From Tillus elongatus (Eukaryota; Arthropoda; Insecta; Coleoptera; Cleridae), in assembly GCA_964006375.1 (NCBI GenBank), contig OZ023267.1, positions 86,290,906 to 86,354,905 of the forward strand: 64,000 bases of DNA, given 5' to 3'. Positions 8,758-20,069 of this stretch are shown here, one piece after another (positions within the stretch are counted from its first letter, which is position 1; every line of letters begins with the position of its first letter). The notes under the pieces were generated by a model. That model was not told the origin of the DNA. It ran no database searches and was given only the letters and a program-made list of their open reading frames with translations. The translations under genes were made by a program, and so were the position numbers.

Positions 8758-8841
8758 AGTACAATAAGTATAACCTATTAATAAATATTATTTTGGCATT
8801 AACGATGTTTTCATTGTACCCTTAAGTTTCTAATATCATCC

Positions 8842-11280
8842 TTTTCCTATGAAATATTTTTCACATCATTTTATACAAAATAAAATATAGCATGTGTAAT
8901 CAAAGCTTTGTTTGCGATGTTTGTATCTTTTTCGTATGACTTTAAGGTCATTCAACGGAAATAAAATCGCTAACGGAGCATTGAGACCAACTCACAAGGT
9001 TATTTCAACAGCTGTGAGCAAAATATGTTGGCTAACAAGGTTAATTTCGGGGAGTGCTAAGTATAGCCGTAGTTGGAAGAGATATCGCGGCTACCACTAG
9101 AGGTATTGTTGCCAGCTCTACTTTTAACAGATTCTTTAAATCAAACCGATTTCAATAAGACTTAAGAATATAAATCTTTTATTGTACGCATGTACATTTG
9201 TTAAATTTGGATTCTGTTTACCTAGACCAGTGATATGACACCAAACATGTAGGACTTTAACCAACAAATAAAAAATTGCTTGTACGCATGCGCCTCACAA
9301 TATATTTAAATTGTAGGCATCAAGACGTTTTAAGTAAGATCAAACACGTGGAGATTGAGTCATTAAAGAAAAAAAATTATTGGGCGCCTGCATCCCACAC
9401 AATATTTTAAAATTCTAGATGCTAAGACGATTTAAATAAGACCAATACTGGTGTTTCTATACGCCTACTGCTATTTAAAATTCTAGGTAACACAGCTGTA
9501 ATAAATATATATTTAACCAGCAATCATAAAAGCTAATTTTTCAAATTCGTCCATATCAGCGTGTAATATCATAATTTGTTAAACTCGTTATATAGACACC
9601 GAATGTTAAATAAATATTTATGGGATTACCCAGATTTTTCTCACTGTCGAACGTCTTGTCAATATTAAAGATGTTATTGTTGTCTATTTTTAAAATTAGT
9701 TAAGGAGGTTGTATAAGAAAATTTGCTACAAGATATATTTTAAGAGTATATTACTTACTAGATATTCAAGTTTTGTCTTAAAACGGTCCTCTCTGGTTTG
9801 TTTATAGCTATACATTTTTCTTGACGTATTGCACTAAAAAAAAACAGACGTCTGCCACACCTTACACGCACGCTCATAATCAGACTGCATGATGTGTTCA
9901 CCTCTTAGATTATCATAAAATCTAGACTGTGATGGAAGCTTAGTCTCATTTAATTTATCAAAGGAGTCTACATACGAATATGGAGAAAAATTATTAATTA
10001 ACTGCTTACTACTTTGAAATAACCCGTTAAAATTTTGTTGACAGCGCCCAGAATAATTGTAAAACTAACTTTGTATCCTGAACTAGGCCAGTAAATTCTG
10101 ATTATCAACCCGACTTCCGTTCTATGCGAGACAGCGTTGTCAGTTTGGGGTTAAAACCGTTTATCTTAGCTTGAGCAATGTTGCCATATTTTTCCTTCTT
10201 TTACTCGGATATATATTATTAACAGACTTGTCTAAATGTTATGTCGTATTTGTTTAGCTTCAGGTTAAGTGTATATCACTGGTATCTCAGGTTAATATCT
10301 AAGCTTTCCAACTGGGTTTGGTTAGGTTGTGTTTAGTTTTTTATATTAGAGTTTTTAATTTTTACGTTTACCAAATATAAGCTATTACCTACGTCTTATG
10401 AGTGTCACGTATAATAACAATTATATTTAGCTTTTTGCCATAGAACTGTCATCCTGTATATATGTAACCAAAATAAAAACGGAAACTAAGACCTCCCCTA
10501 AGAGTGAGCTTTTCTATGAAAATTCACTAAAATGGAGACTGTGACGTCAGCTCGAACACCTAAATAATATCGTTCTTTTAAATTTTACGCTAAACGTATT
10601 GATATATAATTTTTAAATGAATGCAGAATGAGTCGGAAGCTGATCCATCTTTGAAAATATTTGTATGCTATGAGGCGTTATTTTGCTATTGAAATATTCC
10701 AAATCTAACCACGTCAAGAGTTTTAGTAACATAACACACCTGCCGAGTCCTTACTTTTAAACACGTTAACTATAATGTCCAGGCTTTGTGTAAAACCAAA
10801 ACCGGTCTTGTTTTTACAAATAGAGCTTTTTTGCTATTAACAGTAGGAAGTTATAACAACCTATATGATATCAATGTAACAGAAAGATCATGCTACAATA
10901 GATGCTTTTGGATAAATTTGGTCAAACATATTTTTATCAAAAAAAAAAATAGATAAGACATTCCCATAAACCATACATTTTTAAACTTATACTTTTAGCA
11001 TGTCCAAATATAATAAATCTCGACAAACATTAAGTGAAATAAACATGAAAAAATCGAAACTGTGACGTCAGCGATCTCGTAAATAAATTTAAACTAAAAT
11101 GTATGAACCACGTAATTTTTTAACTCAAACTCAGAAAATATGTTATTTCTCTTCAACAAAAAAAACATTTTTAATATAAAAAACAATCTAATAATTCATG
11201 GGTATGTTTATAAAAACATTCTGCTATAAAATCGTTAACGGATATTTTTAAGAATAGAAAAACATATCTAAAGGTTATAT
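8842..11280. other. AT-rich intergenic stretch with short degenerate repeats
   Basis: No convincing gene. A degenerate direct repeat of about 120 bp lies at 9290-9475 (AATATATTTAAATTGTAGGCAT and AATATTTTAAAATTCTAGATGC, each followed by AAGACG-T/A-TTTAA). 10490-11040 carries the same dispersed repeat as 4470-4760 and two TGACGTCA sites (10542 and 11064 areas). Confidence 0.45.
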
Positions 11281-11281
11281 T

Positions 11282-11659
11282 TTAAATATACTTACGTTTA
11301 TAGGTGTTAAATCTCTTTCTATATATCCTGGAAATTTTGCTAAACCTCTGCCTTTCTGTAAGGAGAGTTGGGATCTTTACCGTACCCAACGACAAAATCG
11401 TCCGTGAAAATCGAATGATTTTTAAAGTGTGGTTTGTTAATGTATGCCGCCGCACCCGGTTTACGGCCCCCTCTGAAGCGTGGAATGTGCAGACATTCTG
11501 CTCAAATATATAGTTGATTACCGCAAGATACACTCTCACACGTCCTAAACACGAAATCTTACAAATTTTTAGCCGCATGTCATCGAAAAACATTTTATAT
11601 AATACTGTAAAATTCAACGTTTTTACAGAATAGAGACCATGGCCTCGAATTGTGCACAT
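11282..11659 (-). other. Unidentified 125-codon minus-strand ORF
   Basis: An uninterrupted ATG-to-stop frame in a locally less AT-rich island. The product would be basic (many Arg/Lys) with no signal peptide or clear domain. The opposite strand also has a 69-codon frame here. Because both strands are open, this may be part of an unrecognised repeat and not a gene. Confidence 0.25.
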
Positions 11660-13030
11660 GACTATTAATAACTGAAACCATTCATTTCCGGTGTATTATC
11701 AGTTAGCTTTATATCTCAAAGTGAACAGTTTGACCATATTGTATTCTTAATTAACGCAAAATTGTACTGGGGGTTATTAGACATATTTTAAAAACAACTT
11801 AAGCTACATTTATGAACACCTACTTCATCATAATCCTTTATGAAATTAAAATTATATTGCACACAAAACACTTATAGAGAACTCTTTTATATTTATATGT
11901 AGAAACATACAATCTAATAGCTCGCACTTGAAAAAAGATTGATTAGTATTAGGTATACCGTATAAAAAATTTTTCCTGGATAGACTGGTTTGTTTTTACT
12001 GCTACCAACCTTAAATAATGTGTATTTCAGGTTTCTCTCATCCTCGCTAAAATGTTTTTAAACAATAGATAGCAATTTTATTTACCTTTCAGTGTTTTAA
12101 CTTTTTTTATTGCTAAGAAAAACAGCTTACAAGTGTGTAAGTGTTATCTACTAAATTTATATACGTTTTATAAGACCCTAGCCTCCAATTGATGCACATA
12201 ATAAAAATATCTATTCACTTTAGATTACTCAGTATAGTTTGTGGACGTTGCCCCAGTATTTTTCATTTAAATTTGAATAACTCGAATAAACTTAGATGTA
12301 CCTAGTAAAATCTTTTCAAAGGTAAGTAATTTTCTTCCTCATTATCCCAACTAAATAATATATATTATGCAACTACATATAAAATCAATCTTTTGTTTAA
12401 ACCGATTCATTCGGAATAAAACTTTTCATTTTGTAATAGTATATGACTAAATTTATATACTGTACTGTCTCTAAAAATATCTGTTCACAGCTACCTATAT
12501 ACAACTACATACGATAAAATCAATCATGTAAACTTTAATTTCAATCTTTTTGTTTAAGACTAAATTTATATACTTTAATTATTGAGCTTATTAAACATCT
12601 GATCCTGATCCAACTAAATAATACCTATTTACAGCTACATATAAAATCAATCTTTAAAACCAAAACCGGTCTTGTTGACTTTTATTTGCAATGTAACTAA
12701 AATACTTTAAGACCCTGAGCTTATTAGCTGGAACCTCTCAAACATGTAAACTTTAATTTCAATCTTTTTGTTTAAGACTAAATTTATATACCTTTTATAA
12801 GACCTTAGCTTATTAAACATTTGTTCCTGATCCAAATAATAAAAATATCTATTTACAGCTACATATAAAATCAATCTTTTGTTTAAACCGGTCTTGTTGA
12901 CTTTTAGTTGCAATGTGAGTAAAATACCTTAAGGCCCTGAGCTTAAACCGCTCTTTTGTTAGCATTAAAGTTCCAAATAATATATATTCATGTTTTCACA
13001 TAAAATTAAAGACTTAGCTTAAAGCAAAAT
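11660..13030. repeat. Degenerate tandem array, unit about 220 bp, AT-rich
   Basis: From about 12160 blocks recur: ACATATAAAATCAATCTTT, ACTAAATTTATATAC, AAACCGGTCTTGTTGACTTTTA (12661 and 12885, 222 bp apart) and CCCTGAGCTTA. The copies are partial and diverged. No coding potential seen. Confidence 0.6.
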
Positions 13031-13042
13031 TAAAAATCAGAT

Positions 13043-13303
13043 CTATAGAATCGGGATTGCTACAAACAAGTTCAAATCTTTGCACACATATGTACCAGAT
13101 ATCGTGTTGTTTTCACCGCGCGCTCCACCGATGTTTAATACGTATGTAGCTGTTGCTGGTGTTACTTGAGATGTTGCGTCCGTTTTTAGGGCATCGGTAT
13201 TCCGAGCCCCTGGAGATGTGTCTAAGTGGACTCCCATCAGACCCATCCCCCTTGAATCTACATTTGGCAACCACCGATAAGCTTCGCAAGTTGCCCCCCT
13301 CAC
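13043..13303 (-). other. Unidentified Thr/Gly-rich ORF end on the minus strand
   Basis: An 86-codon frame ending at a stop near 13043, with a composition (Gly, Thr, Asn, Ala) and base content unlike the AT-rich flanks. It could be the C terminus of a structural or capsid-like protein, but no family is recognised. Further upstream on the same strand (13304-13370) the frame is not supported. Confidence 0.25.
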
Positions 13304-13506
13304 ATCTTAAACCATTATCTCTCAGGTTAGTCTCATGGTTAGACTATAGGTGAACTGTCAGGGGTATATATGTCATCTTTCGGCTAAGGTGTTAGCTGTA
13401 GGTATCACAGGTTAGACCACCATCTTTAAAAACGAAATAGCTCGGGTCACATATGTTTCGATGGACTGGGGTTAAACCGACATCTTTAAAACTGTCACCT
13501 TTACAG

Positions 13507-13735
13507 GTTAGGCCGCCATCTTTCATTCCGCCATTTTTCATTCCGCCATTTTTTATTCCGCCATTTTGGTTCCTCCATTTTGGTTCCGCCATTTTGGGTC
13601 CGCCATTTTGGGGCGTGGCCACGCCCACAAGGGGTGGGGCTCTGCCTACAAGGGGGAGGGCTCCGCCCACTAGGGGTGGGGCTCCGCCCACTAGGGGAGG
13701 GGTGGGGGTGGGGGGCTCCGCCCCCACTTCCTGTC
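13507..13735 (+). promoter_or_regulatory. Array of CCGCCAT (YY1/Pho-like) sites followed by GC/CACCC boxes
   Basis: About seven CC(G/T)CCATTTT-type units from 13509 to 13609 contain the GCCAT core of YY1/Pho sites. They are followed directly by a GC-rich block (13610-13730) with repeated GGGGTGGGGCT, CTCCGCCCAC and CACGCCCAC motifs, i.e. Sp1/KLF-like boxes. Two further CATCTTTAAA-type repeats lie at 13418 and 13482. Function is inferred; the repetition is directly seen. Confidence 0.5.
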
Positions 13736-13929
13736 TGCCTAAAGTGACGGAATACCTACTGAAGGGATAGAGTTTTTACCTTTAATGAATTTCTGGGGAA
13801 GTGAGTAGCTCAGACGACAGGTACATCCGATTTGAAATCGTCTAAGTCGAAAGAGAAACGGTATGGTACCGGGATCCTTGCAAGGCGGACTGAGAAGCCT
13901 ACAGGGCAGACCTAGCAGTGTAACTGCGG

Positions 13930-15110
13930 CGGGTTAAGAGTACCATAGACAATTTAATAGACCTCGAGATTGCGGCAGCCCATGCGAGACGCAATCACAT
14001 CGGCCTATAACGCCAACTGCCCCCAGAAAATGAGAGCGTCCACCTGGAACGTCCCGTGGTGGAACGACGACCTCAGGCAGAGGAGGACGCAGGTTCGTAA
14101 GCTGTTGAACGCGCCCAAAAGGTCGGGAGTATGGGATGAATATAGACATGCCCTAACCGCCTACAACAAAAGACTGAGAGACGCCAGGAACGAGTTTTGG
14201 AGGAGGCACTGCGAGGAAGTGGAGAACACATCCGAGAGTGCTCAAGATCACTACACAACATACTGTCCAAGGGCACTCAGACCAACATAGGCTCCCTTAG
14301 AATATCCGCGGGAGGCTTTACAAGCTCGAGCGAGGAAACTATGGAAATTTTACTCCAGACGCATTTCCCCGGCTGTAACATAATAAACCAATCACCTCTG
14401 GACTCAGAAATAGAGGCGCCTTATAGGAGGGCATCTAGACTAGACTAGACAGTCGCTAAAGAGGTGGTTACTTGGAGCAAAATTAAATGGGTCATTAAGA
14501 GCTGTAAGCCATAGACCCCGGGATTTGATGAAATAATGCCCATCATGCTCCAAAGATATACTGGCGCCGGCGCTCACCCTCATTATGAGGGTGCATTCCG
14601 AGGGCATGGAGACTGGCCAGGGTTATATTCATTCCTAAACCTGGGCTTTCAACAGACCGGGCAAAGTCCCTTAGGCCAATACGTCTCATGTCCTTCTTGC
14701 TAAAAACAATGGAAATCTGCTGGACCGGCACGTTAGGGGCGGTGTACTGGAAGTATATCCCCTACACTGCGGACAATATGCATAGAGACCAGGAGTCTCA
14801 ACAGAAACAGCACTGCACCAACTGGTGCTGAACCTGGAGAACACGCTGGGGAACAGGGAGGTGGCTCTGGGGGCCTTCATAGACATAGAGGGGGCCTTCA
14901 GCAACACCTCATTTGGATCGGTTCTGGCAGGTGTCAGGGAGCGTGGAATAGAGGAGACCTGCTGCAGGTGGATCGGTTCAATGCTCAGGGACAGGGCGGT
15001 GTTTACCCGGCAACACCGAGATATAGGGACTCGGTGCTCGAGCGTGACGTCACCACAGGCAGGCATCGCGCTAGCCTGCCAGACCATATGAACCGCTCAG
15101 TTTATCATGA
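13930..15110 (+). pseudogene. R1/LOA-like LINE ORF2 fragment, multiply frameshifted
   Basis: 13970-14290 encodes an EN-RT linker-type segment (VPWWNDDLRQ followed by an Arg-rich helix and a RNEFWRRHCEE motif) common in insect non-LTR retrotransposons. 14825-15091 encodes an RT segment with a Phe-Ile-Asp-Ile-Glu-Gly-Ala-Phe block, the first catalytic Asp motif of this LINE group. The stretches between are broken by stops and frame changes. No YADD block or poly(A) tail was identified. Dead element; clade assignment is tentative. Confidence 0.6.
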
Positions 15111-15399
15111 GTTTTACGTTGCTTTAGCCTTAAAAGACACTTATTCTGCAAACTTTTGAAGGGTTCCAGTCGTCAACTGGGCCCTTCATCGCACCCCATT
15201 CGATTTTATTATGGAAAAGACAAGTTTCAAAGCAAAAACCAAAATAAAAAAAATACGGTCTATTTGGCAAGAGTAATTAATTTACGCCTTTTGATGGCTT
15301 AGCCAACCGATCATTAGATTTTCCTCAATCATTTTTAAGAAGAGTATTTAGTGTGCAGGAATAGATAGGGCGCCACCTCGGCACACCGATCTGAGCGTT

Positions 15400-15660
15400 C
15401 TGATTGGCTGTGACGTCAGAGTTAGGTGGAGTGGTGATAACCTGAGAAATAGCCATGTGATCATACGTTAACAGATGGCGGGTAACCTGGTATCTTTTAT
15501 CTGACGTCACATATTCCTGCCATGTGTCAGGTAACTTCACATGGATGGCGGGAGTCGGCTGTCGGCTTAGCGAGTGCCAGATGGCGGGAGTCAGCTGTCA
15601 CCTGCCCGCCGAAGTCACATGTTCCAAGATGTCCGCAGCCGCAACCGGCCATCTGGTCGC
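15400..15660 (+). promoter_or_regulatory. CCAAT/CRE-containing segment with ATGGCGGGAGTC repeats
   Basis: An inverted CCAAT box (ATTGG, 15403-15407) is followed by TGACGTCA at 15411-15418; a second TGACGTCA lies at 15502-15509. ATGGCGGG occurs about three times (near 15475, 15545 and 15581), twice extended to GGAGTCRGCTGTC. It looks like a promoter or a repeat end; no gene is attached. Confidence 0.35.
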
Positions 15661-15689
15661 GAGTTTGGATAGTGCCCTTTTGGCACTTC

Positions 15690-15980
15690 AAAACAAAAAA
15701 AACTTTATTTCGAAATTACAAGTTTAATTATAATTTTAAAACAAAGGAGAAATACACGATGTTTAATGTTGAAACACTCGTAATAAATATTGTATCTTAC
15801 TTGTATATATAAAGTCGAATCTGCTTAGCTAACATTATAAAATAAAACAACTTAAACTAAATAATTATGATGACTATGATTATTCAGCGGTTTTAGTATT
15901 TCCGCGTTGAACGACTGCTTCGATCCTATTACCATACTAACACGAGATATCAGTACAGCATTATACAGGGTGCTGTAACT
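15690..15980 (-). repeat. Probable 3' LTR of the errantivirus-like element
   Basis: On the minus strand a purine-rich tract (AAGGGAGGAG, about 15981-15990) directly precedes AGTTAC, the usual start of gypsy/errantivirus LTRs, shortly after the env stop. A minus-strand TATATATA lies near 15803 and AATAAA near 15706. The outer end is not defined because no second LTR is found in the window. Confidence 0.4.
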
Positions 15981-16009
15981 CCTCCCTTGCCAGATGAGAT
16001 TTAGGGTAC

Positions 16010-17700
16010 CTAAATCTTGAAATTGATGTCCTCCAGGGAAACTTCGTGGGTCTTCTTAAGTTCGTTGACGATTTTGGACTCGGCTGCGGAACTGGTTATT
16101 CTGCCTTTAAATTTCCAAAAACAGAAACATGCTACTGTTAATAAAAGAACACAAACAGTTAAAGTAAAAACACTTATCGAAGTATGAATTACAGGAACAC
16201 TTATTGTTTGTAGTAACTCCTTCTGATGCTGTAGTTGGTGTTTCACTAAATTCAATTCATCTAAATTTATAGATTCTAGATGTAAAGGCACAATGTTAAG
16301 TTTTGAGTTCATAGACAGTTTACTAAATTTGAGTTCGGGTAACGGCACATAGAAAAGTTTTTTAATTTCAGATTGATGAGAACTTACGGTTTGTCCTTTG
16401 ATTTTTACCTCACAGCCTTCTTCTATTTTTACTAGATAACTACCATCTATGGCCATGATTTTACGGTCATCGCTGCATCTGTAGTTGACAATATTTTCTA
16501 CTGGAGAGATGATAATCCATTTACTTTCGCTGATCTTCTTAATCTTCACATCTTCTATTAAAATTTCGTGATGCTCACAATTGTTATACTGGGTGGAGAA
16601 CTTTATTAATTGTATTTCACAAGGGCTGCTTGGACTGATGTGATTCATTGTTTGAACTTGACACAGGAATTCAGTTGGTCGGACTTCTCGACATGGTCCA
16701 TCATGGAGTTTGTAATTTTCATCATTCAAGGAAAGGTATTTTGAATTGGGAATTAATGTTAGGAATGTGTGGGTCAAACTATTACGAATGGGAAAGGCAT
16801 ATAAATGATAGTAATCGTAATATGCTGACTCAACCAAAGGTACATCTAAAATAAATGTTAACTGAGTGGTTTTGTAATAGCTTTTAATAGTAATTATTTC
16901 TTCACAAAGGGCCATATTATCTATATTTACCTCATATGGCAAATTTACTTTATGTCTCTGAATTTTATTAAGCTCTATCAATAAATCATCTGTTTCTAAA
17001 ATAGAGGGATGCATAGTCTTCAATTTGGCAAACGTTATTGCATTAATTAAGTCTCCAAAATATTTTTAATTCCCGTTATTTCGGTAATTAACTGAACAAA
17101 GAGCATTTGAGCTATGATTACTATGTCCATGTAATCCTGTCTTAAGTCTTCAGCTTCAACATTTTTCGTTAGAAATTCAATACGGTCTTCTATCTTTTTT
17201 TGATTGTTAGTCAAAATGTAAACTGTTTGATTAAATTTGGTAATAGCGGTTTCCGTTAGTGACATTTGATTTTTTTGAATTGTTTCTAATTTATTTTGGT
17301 TACTAGTTAGCTCTAAAATTGTTGAGTCATAACGTTTAGCATCATTATCATCTAAATTTCCTGTGATTGACTTAATTACTGTTCCGAGTCCGTTTATCAA
17401 ACCTCTCTTTTTTCGATTTAAACTTGATGGTATAATTTGTTTGAAAATTTTGTTAGTTTCACTTATTTCATGGAATAACACATTTTGAGAGTTTCGTAGT
17501 TCTTCATAATAGGATTCATTATAAGGGGAGTTTTGTATAGAGATGTTCAGGTGATAGGATGTGTTTTGTAAAAAGTTAAAGTCTTGTAAAAGTGGTTGTA
17601 GTTCAATCGTTCTAATCAATGTCCATTTATCGATTGCGTTTTGCATAGTTCCTATTTTTAGGGGCAGCAGTCTAGGGTTGTCATTCAGTCTGTTAAACTC
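16010..17700 (-). pseudogene. Errantivirus-like Env glycoprotein, frame broken once
   Basis: Two minus-strand frames make up one env-like gene: 17047-17646 (plus an in-frame extension upstream to about 17700) and 16010-17023. The first has an Arg-Lys-Lys-Arg furin-type cleavage site followed by a Gly-rich hydrophobic fusion-peptide-like stretch and coiled-coil-forming heptads. The second has several Cys residues and a C-terminal membrane anchor of about 22 residues followed by a short Lys/Arg-rich tail. A shift of frame near 17030-17046, probably one lost base, separates them. No signal peptide is seen at the start; in errantiviruses env is expressed from a spliced mRNA. Known role: membrane fusion. 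Here it is not intact, and it is not reconstructed. Confidence 0.8.
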
Positions 17701-20036
17701 TACCTGTCCAAGGACATGGGTGAGGAAGAGGATTGACCTAAAACATTAGGTCGTTTTAGATTTCGTAGATGTCGTTTAGCTATTTGTATATTTTTTCTAA
17801 TTAATGCAACATTTTTATCTGTAACTTTTATCAATTCAAATGGACCTTCGAATTTTGGATTATTTTTATTTCGTTTATCTACTTTAGTATAGACATGTGT
17901 TTCCTTATTAAATAAAGCGGTATCATCTTTCGAATTTCTGCCGGACACAACTCTTAATTTATTTTTTTCTAAATTCTCTTTAATTTTTTCGTACATTAAA
18001 TTTAGTTTATTTTTATGTTGTAATAGGTACTCTTGCAAGAGTTTTTGTTGATCGTTTATATCATACACATCTTTACTAGAAGTATGACCTAAGACAATAT
18101 CAAACGGGGTAAAATTTGTTGCTGAATGAATGGAGTGATTGTATGCCATAATCGCATAACACATAATTTTTGTTATCGGGTCTTTCGGATAAATTTGACG
18201 TAATATGCGTATGTGTTCTAATAAAAATTAATGCAAGCGTTCTATGAGACCGTTAGAATTTGGATTTCTGGGGGTGGTGAAATGAACTTTTATCTTGTGC
18301 AAATTAAATAATTGTCTAACAGTTTCTGAGCGTAGCTCTGAACCATTGTCACTTACTATTTGCTCGGGTGTTCCGTAGTAAGAAAAATACTGAATTAAAG
18401 CATTACAGGTTTCTATCGGATTTTTACTACTAATAGCTACTGCTTGTCCTAATTTGGAAAATGAATCAATTAAAGTTAAATATATTTGATTTTCAATTAT
18501 AAATGTATCTATATGTAAAATTTGGAAAGGTTTAATTGGAGTTTCTGTAAGCATTAAAGGTATATTAGGTGGGTTACGGTCATATTTTGCTCTTTTACAT
18601 ATTTCACAATTAGTTATAAACTCAGTAACTTTTTCTTTCATGTGTGAAAAATAATATTTATTAGCTATTTCTTTAAGTGTCTCATTAATACCACGATGAT
18701 TAATTTTAGAGGTGTGATAACTTTGTATCACTTCTTGAATATCAGCTGTGTCGGCCAAAGGAATTCTACGTTTCGGACAGCTTATTATTTCATGGCCATT
18801 ATCATTAAATAGTTCAGTGTAAATGTTACTAAAATCCTTATATAATTGATCGGTTTCAAAATTAAAATAATAACGTTTATTTGAAACGGTATAATCTCGT
18901 AAAAATTTAACCATATGGTCTCTATTATTTTGTCGAGGAATTTGCACTAAGTATTTAGTTTGATTATAAATTTTTACCTGTTTTACTGGTCTGGGATTAT
19001 AATTTACTGGGGAAATATAATATTGATTCGGTTGTTTTTCTATGGGATTTTCAGATATTTGTATACTTTTTTTCGGTTCAACATTTACTTGAGAATGATC
19101 ACTTTCGTCCGAGTTTTCAGTTGGTTTTTGTGCGAGTAAATTACGTCTTAGTTCACTTAAAGGGATATCTTCTGAATTTGGACTATTAGGAATTTCGATT
19201 GGGATAAAAGGCCATTCCGGTGGAGTCATAGGTGGTATATATTCATTTGTCGGCTGTGGTAATATCATACTTAAAGGAGGTGTATTTAGTTCACGGTCAA
19301 AGTCCTGTAAACGTCTCTCATTACTGTCTACATTATTAAACGTAGATGAAATCTCATCATCTAGAGCATTTACCTGTATGCGAGATAATGCGTTAGCGTT
19401 TGTATTATATTTTCCTTTTTTATATATAATTTCATAGTCGTACTCTTCCAATTTTAGTCTCCACCTAGTTAATTTTGAATTTGCTTCTTTTAATTTCATT
19501 AACCAAACTAATGGTGGTCTATGATCGGTGTAAATGTAAAATTTACGTCCGTATAAATATGGCCTAAAATATTTAGTCGCACAAACTATAGCTAAAAGCT
19601 CTTTTTCTATAGTCGAATATTTTTGTTCACTATTATTTAGGGTGCGAGATGCATAACTTATTGGTTTATCACTACCTAAAGGTCCTTGCGATAACACTGC
19701 CCCTAAAGCTACATTTGAAGCGTCTGTCGTCAAAATAAAAGGTTTTGTAAAGTCGGGATATTGTAAGATAGGGTCATTCATCAAAATGTTTTTGCAAGTT
19801 TCAAAAGACTCAAGGAAATCTTTGTCATGAGTAATATTGGCATTTTTCTTCAGGCATTTAGTTAGTGGTTTAGTCAATTTTCCGAAATCGCGTATGAATT
19901 TTCGATAATACCCTACAAGACCTAAAAAGCCTTTGATTTCTTTACGGGTCTTGGAAAGTGGATACTGTTTTATGGCGTTAATCTTATCTGGATTAGGTTT
20001 CACCCCCCGATCTGTGATTATATGCCCAAGATACAT
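17700..20036 (-). pseudogene. Errantivirus-like Pol: RNase H and integrase, with in-frame stop
   Basis: Minus strand 20036 to 18228 begins in the RT thumb/connection and runs through RNase H (TTDASNVALG, KELLAI and TDHRP keep D, E and D) and a low-complexity Pro/Glu/Asn linker to integrase. Integrase has an HHCC zinc domain (CEICKRAK), then the core with Asp in HIDTF, Asp in SDNGSE and Glu in GLIER. A TAA at 18226-18228 interrupts the frame; the same frame continues to 17700 with the integrase C-terminal domain. Catalytic residues are all present, so only nonsense changes disable this part. Confidence 0.85.
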
Positions 20037-20069
20037 TACTTCCTTCTTTAGAAATTCGCTTTTATCGAG

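Larger units (their letters stand above)
7732..8839 (+). repeat. 554-bp recent tandem duplication of the MMP 3' end
   Basis: 7732-8285 and 8286-8839 match over their full length; two base differences were noticed (near 7955/8509 and 8178/8732). The unit starts inside the hemopexin coding region and includes the stop codon, the AATAAA (8226 and 8780) and about 50 bp beyond. Confidence 0.95.

Noticed and set aside
8912..9100. 62-codon ORF after the MMP duplication
   Set aside because: No promoter, family or codon signal; likely chance.
13392..13770. Pro/Gly-rich ORFs on both strands over the CCGCCAT and GC-box array
   Set aside because: Both are direct translations of a repetitive regulatory-like array.
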